From DASQFI01 sp035633215 (GTDB lineage Bacteria > Acidobacteriota > Vicinamibacteria > Vicinamibacterales > SCN-69-37): 64,000 bases of DNA. The translations under genes and the position numbers were made by a program. Under the pieces are notes generated by a model, which worked only from the letters and a program-made list of their open reading frames with translations, was not told the origin of the DNA and searched no databases. The stretch lies in assembly GCA_035633215.1 (NCBI GenBank), contig DASQFI010000059.1:186001-250000 (forward strand), read 5' to 3'. Position 1 is the first letter of the stretch; the number at the start of each line of letters is the position of its first letter. Positions 1 to 8,471 of the stretch are shown here, one piece after another.

Positions 1-330
1 GCCGCCTTCAACATGAACCTGCTCGTTCGCATCAATCGCGAGCTCGGCGCGGATTTCGACATCGGCAGCTTCCGGCATCGGGCGGTGTGGAACGCGGCAC
101 GATCGCGCGTCGAAATGCACCTTGTGAGCCTGCGGCCGCAGCGCGTTCGCGTCCCGGCCGCCGGCGTCGATCTCACGCTCCGCGCGGGCGAGACCATCTG
201 GACGGAAAGCTCGTACAAGTACCGCGCGCCCGAAGTCCTCCGCACGCTCGAACGCTGCGGGTTCCGTCGCCGCGTGCAGTGGGTGGACGACGACGCGAGG
301 TTCGCGGTCACGCTGGTGGACAGGGCTTGA
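1..330 (+). CDS. egtD: L-histidine N-alpha-methyltransferase EgtD, 3' end (5' end outside the window)
   Basis: The reading frame is open from base 1 to a TGA at 328-330, so only about the last 109 residues are present. The sequence matches the C-terminal part of EgtD, the SAM-dependent enzyme that trimethylates histidine to hercynine in ergothioneine synthesis: 'NLLVRINRELGADFD', 'FRHRAVWN', 'RVEMHLVS' and 'ETIWTESSYKY' are typical of the family. The SAM-binding Rossmann part is outside the window. EgtB-type partners, if present, would lie upstream and cannot be seen. The family assignment is strong because several conserved blocks appear in order; activity cannot be judged from a fragment. 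Confidence 0.88.
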   Translation, partial: AAFNMNLLVRINRELGADFDIGSFRHRAVWNAARSRVEMHLVSLRPQRVRVPAAGVDLTLRAGETIWTESSYKYRAPEVLRTLERCGFRRRVQWVDDDARFAVTLVDRA

Positions 331-333
331 AGA

Positions 334-375
334 AACTTAGAACTGAGATCGATCCCTCAATCGATCGATTCTTTT
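334..375 (+). terminator. candidate intrinsic terminator after egtD, preceded by two heptamer units
   Basis: Just after the egtD stop are two 7-bp units (AACTTAG, AACTGAG, 334-347). They run into a hairpin with arms GATCGAT (347-353) and ATCGATC (360-366), a 6-nt loop and then GATTCTTTT. The stem and T-run resemble a rho-independent terminator for egtD. It also faces the stop of the convergent osmoprotectant permease gene. Confidence 0.4.
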
Positions 376-1897
376 AGCGGGTTTTCAGGAATTCGCTCGC
401 CACCACTTTCGGATCCTTGCGATCGACGTCGACGGCGCGGTTCATCGCGCGCATGTCGCGTTCCGAGATCCGGCCGGCCAGCCGTTTGAGCGCGCGGCCG
501 ATTTCGTCGTGTTGCAGAAGGGCGGCGGTCCGGACGACGGGCACGGCGTCGTACGGCGGAAAGTAGCGGAGTGTGTCGTCGAGTCTGGCCAGATCGAGCG
601 CGTCGATGAGCGCGCTCGTCGCATCGCCCGCGATCACGTCGACTTGCTGCGACGCGAGCGCCTTGTAGATCAGCGACAAGTCCATCGCGCGCGGCGGAGA
701 CGCGAACGTCAGTCCGTACGTCTTCACCAACCCCGGATAGCCGTCGGCGCGCTGCAGGAATTCGTACCCGAATCCTGGCGTCCAGCCGGCCGCGACGCGG
801 CGCAGATCCTCAATTGAGTGCAGGTTGTGTGCCCGCGCGTCGGCGCCGCGAACCAGGATGGCGAACGTGTTGTCGAAGCCCAGACGCTCGCCGGCCGTGA
901 GGCCCGCGGCCGCGTAGCGCTGCCGGGCCAGATGGAGCGCCTCGACCGGATCGTGCGGCACCGTCTCGTGGAAGACCGCGGTGACGGCAGTACCCGTGTA
1001 CTCGACGTACAGGTCGATGTCTCCGGATCGGACCGCGCGGTCGCAAATAAACGTGCCGCCGAGGTTGAGTTTCCGGTTCACCGCCACGCCTTCGCGCTCG
1101 AGCGCCTGGGCGAGGACCTCGCCGAGGATGATCTGTTCGGTGAAGTTTTTCGAGCCGACAGTCACGACCGTCCGGCGGCCCTGCGCGACTGCGGGCCAGA
1201 TGAGCGCGACGGCCAGGACGAGCGCGGTCGCGCCGAGCCCGGCCATCACGCCGGCTCGAGGCCGGCCGGAACGAAGCAGTCGTTCGAGGCCCGCGAGCCC
1301 GCCATCGACGATCAGCGCGAGCACGGCCGCCGGCACCGCCCCCGCCAGAATCATCGTCGTATCGACCATCGACAAACCGCGGAAGATGTACTCGCCAAGG
1401 CCGCCGGCGCCGATCGCCGCGGCGATCGTCGCGGTCCCGACGCCGACGACGGCCGCGACACGTACGCCGGCAACAATCGACGGCAACGCAAGCGGCAGCT
1501 CGACCATGAGCAGGAGTTGTCGCGGCGTCATGCCCATCGCCACGCCCGCTTCGAGGACGGCACGATCGAGACTCCGGAGGCCGGCGACGGTCGTCCGGAC
1601 CACCGGCAAGAGCGCGTAGAGCGTGAGCGTGACGAGCGCGGTCCGGGGCCCGACACCTCCGATGAACGGGAGCGGCAGCAGGAAGCCGAACAGCGCGAGA
1701 CTGGGAATCGTCTGGGCGACGTTGGCGAGCGCAAGCAGCGGGCGCCCGATCGCCGGGCGCCGCGCCGCCAGAATGCCCGCGGGCAGGCCGAGCGCCGTGG
1801 CCACGCTCGTCGAGAACACGACGAGTACAAGATGTTGCCGGACGAGCTGCATCAGCTCGCCGGCATGGCTGTGCCAGAACTGGAGCAGTGCCGTCAC
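374..1897 (-). CDS. osmoprotectant (glycine betaine/choline-type) ABC transporter, permease fused to substrate-binding domain
   Basis: This is an OpuF/OpuCB-CC-like fusion. The N-terminal ~215 residues form a BPD_transp_1 membrane domain with several hydrophobic spans. After a further hydrophobic span, the C-terminal ~270 residues form an OpuAC-type binding domain that starts near 'VTVGSKNFTEQIILGE' and contains 'LYVEYTGTA'. It probably imports quaternary-ammonium or similar osmolytes with the ATPase encoded just upstream. I place the start at a GTG (1897-1895) that overlaps the TGA of the ATPase gene as GTGA, with GGAGGAG upstream. This indicates translational coupling. A start at 1960 is also open but would put 21 uncharacteristic residues in front. 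The exact substrate is not inferable. Confidence 0.9.
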   Translation of the reverse strand: MTALLQFWHSHAGELMQLVRQHLVLVVFSTSVATALGLPAGILAARRPAIGRPLLALANVAQTIPSLALFGFLLPLPFIGGVGPRTALVTLTLYALLPVVRTTVAGLRSLDRAVLEAGVAMGMTPRQLLLMVELPLALPSIVAGVRVAAVVGVGTATIAAAIGAGGLGEYIFRGLSMVDTTMILAGAVPAAVLALIVDGGLAGLERLLRSGRPRAGVMAGLGATALVLAVALIWPAVAQGRRTVVTVGSKNFTEQIILGEVLAQALEREGVAVNRKLNLGGTFICDRAVRSGDIDLYVEYTGTAVTAVFHETVPHDPVEALHLARQRYAAAGLTAGERLGFDNTFAILVRGADARAHNLHSIEDLRRVAAGWTPGFGYEFLQRADGYPGLVKTYGLTFASPPRAMDLSLIYKALASQQVDVIAGDATSALIDALDLARLDDTLRYFPPYDAVPVVRTAALLQHDEIGRALKRLAGRISERDMRAMNRAVDVDRKDPKVVASEFLKTR

Positions 1898-2697
1898 GGC
1901 CGGCGCGACTCCTCCGCCGCGCCTGACGGTGCAGCCGCGCGTCCATTCGGCAAGGCCCATACGGTTTCCAGGAATCTGCGCACGCGCGGATCCTGCGACG
2001 AGGCCACCGCGGCCGGAGTGTCACAGATCGCGAGCTCGCCGGCCTCGAGCACGCCAATGCGCGTGGCCAGCGCGAACGCCTCGGCAAGATCGTGCGTCAC
2101 GAGCACGACGGTCGTGCCGAGCTCCCGGCGGATGCGCGTGAACTCCCGCCGAATCTCGACGCGCGTGACCGGATCGAGCGCGCCGAACGGCTCGTCCATC
2201 AGCAGGATCGGCGGATCGACCGCGAGCGCGCGCGCGACACCCACGCGCTGGCGCTGACCGCCGGACAGCTCGTGCGGCCGCCGCGACGCGTAGCTGTCGG
2301 CGGGCAGACCGACGAGATCGAGGAGCGTCCGGACGCGCTCACGCGTGCGGTGGGCCTCCCAGCGCTCGAGTCTCGGAACGAGACCGACATTTTCCCCGAC
2401 GGTCATGTGCGGGAACAGGCCGACGTCCTGAAGCACGTAGCCGATTCGGCGCCGAAGCGGAATGCCCGGCCAGTCGTGCGTGTCGCGGCCTTCCACTTCC
2501 ACGCGGCCGGACTGCGGCAGCAGCAGCCGGTTGACGAGCTTGAGGATCGTGCTCTTCCCTGCCCCGCTTCGTCCGACGAGTGCGAGAACTTCGCCGGGCG
2601 GGACCTCGAACGTGACGTCCTGAAGGACGGGCGGCCGGCCAGGGTAGGCGAAACTGACGCGATCGAACCGGACGATGGCGTGCGGCACCGCAGTCAT
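1894..2697 (-). CDS. osmoprotectant ABC transporter ATP-binding protein (OpuCA/ProV-like)
   Basis: The protein has 267 residues and every motif of an importer ATPase: Walker A 'GRSGAGKST', signature 'LSGGQRQRV', Walker B 'ILLMDEPFGALD' and the switch histidine in 'LVTHDLAEAF'. It would energise uptake through the fused permease/binding protein encoded immediately downstream, whose GTG overlaps this gene's stop. I chose the ATG at 2697; an in-frame GTG at 2712 is possible. No C-terminal CBS pair is present, unlike longer OpuCA proteins. The gene is divergent from the flavodoxin-like gene at 2739, so both promoters must lie in a very short interval. Confidence 0.9.
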   Translation of the reverse strand: MTAVPHAIVRFDRVSFAYPGRPPVLQDVTFEVPPGEVLALVGRSGAGKSTILKLVNRLLLPQSGRVEVEGRDTHDWPGIPLRRRIGYVLQDVGLFPHMTVGENVGLVPRLERWEAHRTRERVRTLLDLVGLPADSYASRRPHELSGGQRQRVGVARALAVDPPILLMDEPFGALDPVTRVEIRREFTRIRRELGTTVVLVTHDLAEAFALATRIGVLEAGELAICDTPAAVASSQDPRVRRFLETVWALPNGRAAAPSGAAEESRRP

Positions 2698-2738
2698 GAT
2701 CCCTGGGCGCACGTTAACACTTGTGGCACGATTCGCGG

Positions 2739-3818
2739 ATGGCCACTCCAGCGGTTCGCAAGCTCGAAAAGTACGTGCCGCTCACGAAGGACGAGTTTCG
2801 GCAGCGCTTCATGCAGCGCTTCTACGATCCGGCGTTCGATGGCGTCCGCGACGAGCTCGAGCGCGTCCTCGAGAAAGCGTGGGACGGCTACGAGCAGTAC
2901 CGCAAGTCTCCGCGGACGCGTCCCGCCGGCGAAGGCTTTGCCGATCCCGCGTATCCGCTGCCGCTCGAGTGGCTGGCGACGCGGGACCGCATTCGCGAAG
3001 CCGAAGCGCGCTATCGCGACCCGCAGTCGGCGTCGCGCGTGCTGCTGATCAACGGATCCACTCGAAGCGAGCACACCTGCCCGGGCGAGATTTCGAAGAC
3101 GAGGCGGCTCGTCTACGCGGCGCGGGAGGTCATCACCGCGACCGCCGGCTTCGAAGTCGATTTCCTCGACATCAGCACGCTCGCCGACGAGCCGCACAAG
3201 GTCATTCATCCCTGCAAAGCGTGTGTCTCCACCGCCATGCCGCTCTGTCACTGGCCGTGCTCCTGCTATCCCAACCATGCACTCGGCCAGACCAACGACT
3301 GGATGGCCGAGCTCTACCCGCGCTGGATCGCGGCGCATGGCGTGATGATTCTCTGCCCGGTGCACTGGTATCAGGCGCCGGCCAGCCTGAAGCTGATGAT
3401 CGATCGTCTCGTCTGCGCTGACGGCGGCAATCCCGATCCGACCACGACTCACATCAAGGACCCGGCCATGGCCAAAGCGGTCGAGCTGGCGGGCTGGGAC
3501 TACCCCAAACACCTCGCCGGCCGCGCGTTCGCGGTCGTCGCGCACGCCGACGCCGCCGGTCCCGAGAACTTGCGGCGCATGCTGGCCGACTGGCTCTCCG
3601 ACATCGGGCTCATCCAGGCGGGTCCCACCGGCGTGCACGACACCTTCATCGGCTACTACGAGCCGTATGCGACGAGCCACGCCGATCTCGACGCCGATCC
3701 CGATGTGTTCGAGGAGGTCCGCAACGCCGCGCGCAGTCTGACGGAGATGATCCGGATGATTCGCACAGGCGAGTACAAAGCACCGGACCGGGACCTCAAG
3801 GAACCCAGGCAGAAATAA
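2739..3818 (+). CDS. flavodoxin-like NAD(P)H-dependent oxidoreductase
   Basis: About 359 residues. After an N-terminal extension of ~95 mostly charged residues comes an FMN_red/flavodoxin-like domain. It has a phosphate-binding 'LLINGSTRSEHTCPGE', a Cys-rich loop 'HPCKACVSTAMPLCHW', and 'CPVHWYQAPASLKLMIDR', which is the flavin-proximal segment in this superfamily. It is likely a cytosolic flavoprotein reductase with unknown physiological acceptor. An upstream TTG at 2721 is open, but the ATG is preferred. The N-terminal extension is unusual for the basic family. The gene ends directly against a heptamer-arm repeat element. Confidence 0.8.
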   Translation: MATPAVRKLEKYVPLTKDEFRQRFMQRFYDPAFDGVRDELERVLEKAWDGYEQYRKSPRTRPAGEGFADPAYPLPLEWLATRDRIREAEARYRDPQSASRVLLINGSTRSEHTCPGEISKTRRLVYAAREVITATAGFEVDFLDISTLADEPHKVIHPCKACVSTAMPLCHWPCSCYPNHALGQTNDWMAELYPRWIAAHGVMILCPVHWYQAPASLKLMIDRLVCADGGNPDPTTTHIKDPAMAKAVELAGWDYPKHLAGRAFAVVAHADAAGPENLRRMLADWLSDIGLIQAGPTGVHDTFIGYYEPYATSHADLDADPDVFEEVRNAARSLTEMIRMIRTGEYKAPDRDLKEPRQK

Positions 3819-3950
3819 GGGCAAAGGGCAGAGGGCAAAGGGCAAAGGAGAGGAGACAGGCAATAGGTCGAAGGCACTGTTGCCCCGGTCCGATCAACCT
3901 TTCAGCTTTTCCCTTTCCCCTCTCCTTTGCCCTCTGCCCTTTGCCCTTCC
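3819..3950. repeat. heptamer-arm inverted-repeat element, copy 1 (GGGCAAA family)
   Basis: The left arm runs in 7-bp steps directly from the stop codon: GGGCAAA, GGGCAGA, GGGCAAA, GGGCAAA, GGAGAGG. The right arm carries the complement (TGCCCTC, TGCCCTT units) up to the stop of the convergent IMPDH-like gene at 3951. Read on the minus strand, the ~50-bp core aligns with the core of the element at 49068-49200, so these are two copies of one ~130-bp element in opposite orientation. It could fold into a long hairpin in both transcripts and may serve as a bidirectional terminator. Confidence 0.8.
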
Positions 3951-5441
3951 TTATCGATTGAACGACTCCGCACGCGACGACGCCGACAGCTTGATCAAGA
4001 AGCGGCCGGGATCGGCCCAGAAAGCTGTCCGCAGCTCTTCGAGCGTGAGCGCGCCGCCGTAGCTCACCGCCGAGCAGACGTGTTTGATCATGTTCTGAAT
4101 GACCGAACGCGCCGACCCGCGCGCGGGCACGCTCACTTCGAGGCCCTCCGCGCCGATCGCCTCGAGCTCGCGCGGATCGGCGTCTTCGAGGTCGAGCCGG
4201 TCGCGAACCGCCCCGATCGACGCCATCCCGCGAAAGACTTTGAACGGCACCTGCACGATCTTCTGAGACTCCGGCATCAGCACGGGTTTGAGCACCACGT
4301 CGCCCGGCGTCTCCTGGGTGCCCGCAAGCGCGCTGCCAAGCATGACCGTCGCGCCGCCGCAGAGGAGGGCGAGGACGATGCTCCCGTCGCGACGGACGCC
4401 GCCGTCGGCAATGAGCGGCACCCGGTCGCCGGCCGCTAGGCGGCATTCGACGAGCGCGGAGAGCTGCGGCACCCCGAAGTTCGTGGTCATCCGCGTGGTG
4501 CAGCCGCCGCCGGGGCCAATGCCGACCTTGATGCCGTTGACGCCCCGGTCGACCAGGAACCGGGCGCCCTCCGCCGTGCCGACGTTGCCCGCGATGAGCT
4601 CGACCGTGCCGCACGTCTTTCGCACCTGCTCGATGGCGCGCTCCATGACGACCGAATGCCCGTGAGCGATGTCGATGACGATGAGATCCGCGCCTGCGCG
4701 CGTGAGCTCGACCGCGCGCTCGAGATAGTCGCCCGTCGCGCCGATCGCCGCCCCGACGCGAAGCCGCCCGTGGTCGTCCCGCGTCGCGAACGGCTGCTGT
4801 CGATGCGTGACCAGATCTCGAGAGGTGATCAGCCCGAGAAGGGTGCGATTCGGTGTGACGAGCGGCAGCTTCTTGATTTTTTTCTCCGCCATCACGCGCT
4901 CGGCGGCTTCGAGCGAGATGGTGCCAGTATACGCGACGAGTCGATCGAAGGGCGTCATGCGCTCGGCCACGGTGACGCCGCCATCGATGAATCGCACATC
5001 GCGGCGCGTGAGCAGACCCACGAGCCGCTGCGCGGCCTCCACGACGGCCAGCGTGCCGACGCCCGTGTGGTCCATGACGCGCAGCGCCTCGGCAATCGTG
5101 CGATCGGGGCCGATCGTGTGCGGGTCGGCGATGACGCCGTGCTGCGTCCGCTTGACGGCCGACACCTCCGTCACTTGCGGCTCGATGTCGCCCGAGCGGA
5201 ACCCGCGATCGATGAAGCCGATCCCACCTTCTTCGGCCAGCACCGTGGCCATGGCGGCGCGCGTCACCGTGTCCATGTTCGCGGAGACCAGCGGCCGCCG
5301 AAGCGTGATGCGCTCCGACACGCGCGACGTCAGATCGATCGCGGCCGGATCGCGCTTCGCCAGCACGCCTCGCTGCGGCGTGAGCAGGAAGTCGTCGAAG
5401 GTGCAGCCGCGCACGAGATCGAGCAAATTCATGCCGACCAT
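3951..5441 (-). CDS. IMP dehydrogenase / GMP reductase family protein with CBS domains
   Basis: About 496 residues. It forms a TIM barrel of the IMPDH/GMPR family interrupted by two CBS domains (roughly residues 95-215). 'LVSANMDTVT', 'GADLIVIDIAHGH', 'VIADGGVRRDG' and 'FRGMASIGAV' are nucleotide-binding blocks. The catalytic loop reads 'GIGPGGGCTTR' with the thioimidate cysteine near residue 312; classical IMPDH usually has GSICTTR. The family converts IMP to XMP or GMP to IMP with NAD(P). The non-canonical loop and flap resemble the GuaB1-like group, so I do not assign guaB outright. An ATG at 5432 is an alternative start. The gene is divergent from the SDR gene and convergent with the flavoprotein gene. 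Confidence 0.85.
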   Translation of the reverse strand: MVGMNLLDLVRGCTFDDFLLTPQRGVLAKRDPAAIDLTSRVSERITLRRPLVSANMDTVTRAAMATVLAEEGGIGFIDRGFRSGDIEPQVTEVSAVKRTQHGVIADPHTIGPDRTIAEALRVMDHTGVGTLAVVEAAQRLVGLLTRRDVRFIDGGVTVAERMTPFDRLVAYTGTISLEAAERVMAEKKIKKLPLVTPNRTLLGLITSRDLVTHRQQPFATRDDHGRLRVGAAIGATGDYLERAVELTRAGADLIVIDIAHGHSVVMERAIEQVRKTCGTVELIAGNVGTAEGARFLVDRGVNGIKVGIGPGGGCTTRMTTNFGVPQLSALVECRLAAGDRVPLIADGGVRRDGSIVLALLCGGATVMLGSALAGTQETPGDVVLKPVLMPESQKIVQVPFKVFRGMASIGAVRDRLDLEDADPRELEAIGAEGLEVSVPARGSARSVIQNMIKHVCSAVSYGGALTLEELRTAFWADPGRFLIKLSASSRAESFNR

Positions 5442-5547
5442 CTTGCGGGCGCGGTCCCACCCGGTCAAGCCGCGACGCACCGGTCGTGGAACGTCCTTTG
5501 CAACGATCCGCAGGGGGTGGTATGGCCAGAGCTGAGGGAGGCCACCG

Positions 5548-6561
5548 ATGAGTTTTCGCAAACGGGTCGTCGTCGTGACGGGCGGGACCGCCGGCATTGG
5601 GCGGGCGACGGTGCAAGCATTCGCTCGTGCGGGCGCGTCGGTCGCGATTCTGGCGCGCGATCCCGGCCGGCTCGACGCCACGGCGCGGGAGGTGCGCGAG
5701 CTCGGCGGACGGGCGCTCGCCCTCGAGGTGGACGTCGCCGACTCGGGCGCCGTTGAATCCGCGGCGGCGCGCATTGAGACCGAGCTCGGTCCGATCGACA
5801 TCTGGGTCAACAACGCGATGGCGTCGGTCTTCGCGCCGGTCACCGAGCTCAGCGCCGGCGAAATCCGGCGCGTCACCGAGGTCACATACCTCGGCGCGGT
5901 GCACGGCACGCAGGCGGCGCTCCGGCGTATGGTCGCGCGCAATCGAGGGACCATCGTCCAGATCGGATCGACCCTGGCGTTTCGCGCCATCCCGCTTCAG
6001 GCGCCCTACTGCGCGGCGAAGCACGCCATCAAAGCGTTCAGCGAGTCGCTGCGCATCGAGCTTCGGCACGCGCGCTCGCGGGTCCGGATTACGCAGGTGC
6101 ACCTGCCGGCCGTGAATACGCCGCAGTTCGACTGGACTCGAAGCAAGCTCGCCGGCCGGCCGCGGCCGCTCCCGCCGATATTTCAACCGGAGATCGCCGC
6201 GCGGGCGATTCTCTACGCGGCCCACTACGCGCCCCGCGGGCTGAAGGTAGGCATGCCAGTGTCGTTGATCTGGCTGAACACGCTCCTGCCGGGCGCGAGC
6301 GATCGCCACCTGGCGCGCGCGGCCTACACCCGTCAGCAGGAGCGCGCCGGTGCCGATCGGCCGCGCGCCGACAACCTCTATCGACCCGTCGACTGGAACG
6401 TGGGCGCACACGGCCGGTTCGACGACGAGGCGGCGGAGCGCAGCCGCGCGCTGGACGTGCGGCTTTCGGCCCGCTCGTGGGCGACGACCGCCGTCGCCGC
6501 CGCGAGCGTCATCGGCGCGGCCGTCATCCTGAAGCGCCTCGGCGATGCCGTGGCGCCGTAA
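5548..6561 (+). CDS. short-chain dehydrogenase/reductase (SDR), C-terminally membrane-anchored
   Basis: The Rossmann motif 'VTGGTAGIGRA' lies near residue 10, 'NNAMASV' gives the NNA motif, a serine lies in 'QIGSTLAF', and the catalytic 'YCAAKHAIK' follows. This is a classical SDR of 337 residues, longer than the usual ~250. After residue ~250 an extension ends in a hydrophobic helix ('TTAVAAASVIGAAVIL'), suggesting attachment to the membrane. The RBS 'GGGAGG' precedes the ATG at a good distance. The substrate is unknown. The next gene begins 38 bp downstream, so the two may be cotranscribed. Confidence 0.85.
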   Translation: MSFRKRVVVVTGGTAGIGRATVQAFARAGASVAILARDPGRLDATAREVRELGGRALALEVDVADSGAVESAAARIETELGPIDIWVNNAMASVFAPVTELSAGEIRRVTEVTYLGAVHGTQAALRRMVARNRGTIVQIGSTLAFRAIPLQAPYCAAKHAIKAFSESLRIELRHARSRVRITQVHLPAVNTPQFDWTRSKLAGRPRPLPPIFQPEIAARAILYAAHYAPRGLKVGMPVSLIWLNTLLPGASDRHLARAAYTRQQERAGADRPRADNLYRPVDWNVGAHGRFDDEAAERSRALDVRLSARSWATTAVAAASVIGAAVILKRLGDAVAP

Positions 6562-6598
6562 ACGGTGAAACCGGGCCACTTACTTTACAATTCAAAGG

Positions 6599-7402
6599 AT
6601 GGAGCCGGTTCCCGCCAGCCCGGTCGCCCGGAAGATCAACCGCGAAGCCGTCGTGCTGCTTGGGTGGGGGCGCGCGGTCCTGCTGCAGCTCGCGCACCCC
6701 CTCGTCGCCGCCGGCGTGAGCGACTACAGCAGGTTCCGGCGCGGTACACGCGGCTATCTCCGGCGAGTGAGGAGCACCGTCGGCGCGATGATCGAGCTGA
6801 CGTTCGGCACGCCGGACGAGGCCCAGCGCATCGTACGCCGGATCAACGGCATTCACGATCAGGTGCACGGGCAGCTCGATCGCGCCGTCGGGATCTTTCC
6901 GGCAGGAACCCCCTATTCCGCGCGCGATCCTCGACTGCTCTGCTGGGTACACGCGACGCTGATCGAGTCGATGGTCGTGTCGTACGAGCTCTTCGTCGAT
7001 CCCCTGTCCCCGGAGGAGAAGGATCGCTACGCGGTCGATGCGACGTGGCTGGCTCGGGAACTGGGCGTCGAGGCCGACCTGCTGCCGCGAGACTATCGCG
7101 GGATAGAAACACACCTGCGGTCGCGCTACGACAGCGGTGAGATCGCAGTCGGAGACAACGCGCGCGTCCTCGCCGGGGCGCTGCTCTCGCCGCCGCTCGG
7201 ACCGGCGGCCGCGCCGCTGTTTCGCGTGACTCGGCTCATCACGATCGGCCTCCTGCCCGCGCACGTGCGCGAGGCATATGGGTTCACCTGGAACGCGCAG
7301 CGCGAGCGTTCGTTCCGGCGGGCGGTCGCGTTCATCCGCCGGACCCGCCGGCTCCTGCCCGCGATCTTTCGCGAGTGGCCCGCGGCGAGGCTGGCCGCCT
7401 GA
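6599..7402 (+). CDS. oxygenase MpaB family protein (DUF2236)
   Basis: The 267-residue protein matches the DUF2236 / MpaB / latex-clearing-protein fold: an N-terminal 'REAVVLLGWGRAVLLQLAHP', then 'GTRGYLRR', 'INGIHDQVHG', and 'LLCWVHATLIESM' with the histidine that ligates haem in characterised relatives. Members are haem oxygenase-like proteins acting on hydrophobic substrates; no activity can be assigned here. The start ATG follows 'CAAAGG'. It sits between an SDR and an alpha/beta hydrolase on the same strand with short gaps, so a small lipid- or terpenoid-modifying operon is plausible but unproven. Confidence 0.85.
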   Translation: MEPVPASPVARKINREAVVLLGWGRAVLLQLAHPLVAAGVSDYSRFRRGTRGYLRRVRSTVGAMIELTFGTPDEAQRIVRRINGIHDQVHGQLDRAVGIFPAGTPYSARDPRLLCWVHATLIESMVVSYELFVDPLSPEEKDRYAVDATWLARELGVEADLLPRDYRGIETHLRSRYDSGEIAVGDNARVLAGALLSPPLGPAAAPLFRVTRLITIGLLPAHVREAYGFTWNAQRERSFRRAVAFIRRTRRLLPAIFREWPAARLAA

Positions 7403-7451
7403 TCCTCGTGCTGCCAGCCTCCTTGCCCGTCACGACCTGACGCGGCCGATC

Positions 7452-8465
7452 ATGTTCTGGGCGTTTGTCGCAATCGTCGTCCTGCTGGTGGCGGTGGGCA
7501 CGAGCTACCAGCTGACCCAGACGATGGCCGACGCACAGCGATTTCCGCCTCCGGGCAAGCTCGTCCAGATCGCGCCCGGCCGGCGCCTGCATCTCGACTG
7601 CCGCGGCGCGGGGACGCCGACCGTGATCCTCGAAGCCGGCATTGCGGCCTCGTCGCTCAGCTGGTCGCGCGTGCAGCCGCGCGTGGCCGAATTCGCGCGC
7701 GTCTGCAGCTACGACCGCGCCGGACTCGCGTGGAGCGACCCGTCGGACCCGCCGTTCACGGCGACGCGCATGGCGCATCAACTGCACGCGCTGCTCGGTG
7801 CCGCCTCACTCCCGCCGAAGTACGTCCTGGTCGGCCACTCGTTTGGCGGCTTCGTCGTGCTCGCGTACGCCAGCCTGTTTCGGCAGGAGGTCGCCGGCCT
7901 CGTGCTGGTCGATCCGATCTATCCGTCCGAGTGGCTGGCGATGACGTCTCAGCAGCGCTTCCGCCTTCGCGGCGGCGTGTTCCTCTCGCGCGTCGGAGGG
8001 GTCCTCGCGCGCACCGGGGCCATCCGGGCGTGCCTCAATCTACTCGCCCGGGGTTCGACAGGCGTGCCGCAAAGGGTCGCGAAGCTGTTCGGATCCGAGG
8101 CCGCGGCGTTCCTCAGCCGAATGGTCGGCGAGGTCCAGAAGCTGCCGCCAGAGGTCTGGCCGGCGGTGCGCGCGCACTGGTCGCAGCCCAAGTGCTTCGT
8201 CTCGATGGCCGGTCACCTCGGGTCGCTCACGAAAAGCGCGGCGGAGCTGTCGGCCAGGCTCGGTCCGCTCGGCGATCTCCCGATGCTCGTGATCTCGGCG
8301 GAATCGCAGCCGGTCGCCTGCAAAGCCGAGCACGCGCATATCGCCTCGTTGTCCTCGCGCGGACAGCATGTCGTCGCCCGCGGCACCGGGCACTGGGTGC
8401 ACCTCGACGATGCGGCGCTGGTCGTGGAGGCGATCCGCCACGTGATCAAACAGACGCCGGCGTAA
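7452..8465 (+). CDS. alpha/beta hydrolase, membrane-anchored or exported
   Basis: The 337-residue protein begins with a hydrophobic segment ('FWAFVAIVVLLVAVGTSY'), likely a signal anchor. The hydrolase core shows an oxyanion-side strand 'PTVILEAGIAASSLSW', 'CSYDRAGLAWSD', the nucleophile elbow 'GHSFGG' (serine) and the catalytic histidine in 'GTGHWVHLDD'. The acid residue is less obvious, near 'LVISAESQPV'. I chose the ATG at 7452 because everything upstream in frame overlaps the MpaB gene in low-quality sequence. It ends six bases before the stop of the decayed permease on the other strand. Confidence 0.85.
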   Translation: MFWAFVAIVVLLVAVGTSYQLTQTMADAQRFPPPGKLVQIAPGRRLHLDCRGAGTPTVILEAGIAASSLSWSRVQPRVAEFARVCSYDRAGLAWSDPSDPPFTATRMAHQLHALLGAASLPPKYVLVGHSFGGFVVLAYASLFRQEVAGLVLVDPIYPSEWLAMTSQQRFRLRGGVFLSRVGGVLARTGAIRACLNLLARGSTGVPQRVAKLFGSEAAAFLSRMVGEVQKLPPEVWPAVRAHWSQPKCFVSMAGHLGSLTKSAAELSARLGPLGDLPMLVISAESQPVACKAEHAHIASLSSRGQHVVARGTGHWVHLDDAALVVEAIRHVIKQTPA

Positions 8466-8471
8466 CGCGCG

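Noticed and set aside
818..2257. Long plus-strand open frame (479 residues) opposite the osmoprotectant transporter genes
   Set aside because: Arg/Asp/Gly-rich nonsense composition typical of antisense frames in high-GC DNA; the minus strand encodes clear ABC motifs throughout.
3796..6579. Minus-strand open frame of 927 residues across the IMPDH-like and SDR genes
   Set aside because: No domain signature, and it overlaps two well-supported genes on both strands; it is a GC-driven shadow.
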